A stretch of DNA of 64,000 bases from an uncultured Alphaproteobacteria bacterium (GTDB taxonomy: Bacteria > Pseudomonadota > Alphaproteobacteria > HIMB59). The position numbers and the translations under genes were made by a program. The notes beneath the pieces were generated by a model. The model made no database searches and was not told the DNA's origin. It was given only the letters and a program-made list of their open reading frames with translations. Numbering within the stretch: the first letter of the stretch is position 1; each line of letters opens with the position of its first letter. The stretch covers positions 62,001-126,000 of the forward strand of contig CACNEB010000001.1 of NCBI GenBank assembly GCA_902619375.1. Direction: 5' to 3'. Shown here one piece after another: positions 63,191 to 64,000 of this stretch.

Positions 63191-63965
63191 TTATTTTAAA
63201 AAGCTTTTTATAATTGTAAGTACTAATTTCGCATGTATTAATGTAGTCGTTTCCAGTAATTTCACAATATTTCTCAACTATAATTTTTAAATAGCTTGGT
63301 TTATTAATTTTACCTCTTAAAGGATCAGGTGTAAGATAAGGACTATCAGTTTCAAAAATTATTTTTTTAATTGGTAGTATTTTAATTGTATCTCTTAATT
63401 TATTGGCATTTTTGAACGTAATAATGCCTGACAAAGAAAAAAAACAACCTAAATCAATACATTTTTTTGCAAATTCTTCACTTCCAGTGAAACAATGTAT
63501 AAGAATATCACCTATTTTTTTTGAGTATTTAGTTAAAATTTTAATCATATCCTCTTCAGCATCTCTCATATGAATTATACACGGTAAATTATAAAAACTA
63601 GCTACATCTAAATGTATCTCTAAGCTTTCTATTTGCTTATTTTTAGGAATATCATAATGATAATCCAAGCCTGTTTCCCCTATTCCAACAATTCTATCTT
63701 TAAATTTTTTAATATTTTCATTTAATAGAGTCTTTATTTCCTCAGGTTTAATATCAAGAGTATTATTTGGGTGATGACCTAAAGTGATATCGACAAATTT
63801 AAAACCTTTAATTAAATTAATATCTCTCTGAAACTCGTATATATTAGAATTTATACTTAAAATTCGCTCTATGTTATTTTCTTTAGCATCTTTACAGACA
63901 TCTGATACTGAATTTTTAAGTAATTCATGACCAAAATTCACATGACTGTCTATTAAATTACTCAA
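63183..63965 (-). CDS. tatD: TatD family DNase (TTG start)
   Basis: LIDSHVNFGHELL, GIGETGLDYHYD, HMRDAEEDM, IFETDSPYLTPDPLRGKINKPSYL. Confidence 0.9.
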   Translation of the reverse strand: MSNLIDSHVNFGHELLKNSVSDVCKDAKENNIERILSINSNIYEFQRDINLIKGFKFVDITLGHHPNNTLDIKPEEIKTLLNENIKKFKDRIVGIGETGLDYHYDIPKNKQIESLEIHLDVASFYNLPCIIHMRDAEEDMIKILTKYSKKIGDILIHCFTGSEEFAKKCIDLGCFFSLSGIITFKNANKLRDTIKILPIKKIIFETDSPYLTPDPLRGKINKPSYLKIIVEKYCEITGNDYINTCEISTYNYKKLFKIND

Positions 63966-64000
63966 TTTTAGTAAATAAAGGTTCAGGTTGTCGTATTTTT
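63958..64000 (-). CDS. metG: 3' end of methionyl-tRNA synthetase (truncated by window)
   Basis: minus-strand frame reads ...KIRQPEPLFTKIE-stop, overlapping the tatD start; metG-tatD-MBL order is common in proteobacteria. Confidence 0.65.
   Translation of the reverse strand, partial: KIRQPEPLFTKIE

Overview
AT-rich, tightly packed bacterial chromosome segment. Gene content (NDUFS4-like complex I subunit next to tRNA-Pro, long-form SerC, Liv and TRAP transporter genes) suggests a marine, streamlined alphaproteobacterium; this placement is inference. I saw no rRNA, CRISPR array, transposase, integrase or phage structural gene. Housekeeping blocks: serC-serA, liv transporter, guaB-guaA, mazG, ggt, yajQ, msrA, typA, tatD and the metG 3' end. 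An accessory block (about 9.4-32.5 kb) starts just downstream of tRNA-Arg(TCT). It holds: (a) a KDO/ulosonate-type operon (kdsA- and kdsB-like genes, a lone CBS-pair protein, an HpaI-type aldolase, two SDRs); (b) the best candidate for an undescribed system, a 14.0-24.5 kb cluster with five SnoaL/NTF2-like proteins (about nine domains, including two duplicated two-domain types), a bicupin, an HpsN/HisD-like dehydrogenase, an SDR, a HAD hydrolase, an RraA-like protein and a MetE C-terminal-type zinc thiol-alkyltransferase; (c) a sugar ABC transporter without an ATPase gene; (d) a probable glucosylglycerate synthesis/recycling set (glycerate kinase, phosphatase, GpgS-like synthase, GH13 phosphorylase). 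Two further loci stand out: a 515-bp single-ORF insertion flanked by two copies of the guaA 3' end (21/23 nt identical, both encoding STIEWE-stop), which looks like a tiny integrated element or island remnant; and an ArgC/ArgB/ArgD-like set with an uncharacterised P-loop protein in the position where an acyl-transfer or activation step would be expected. All functional calls come from reading motifs and gene order; no database search was run.
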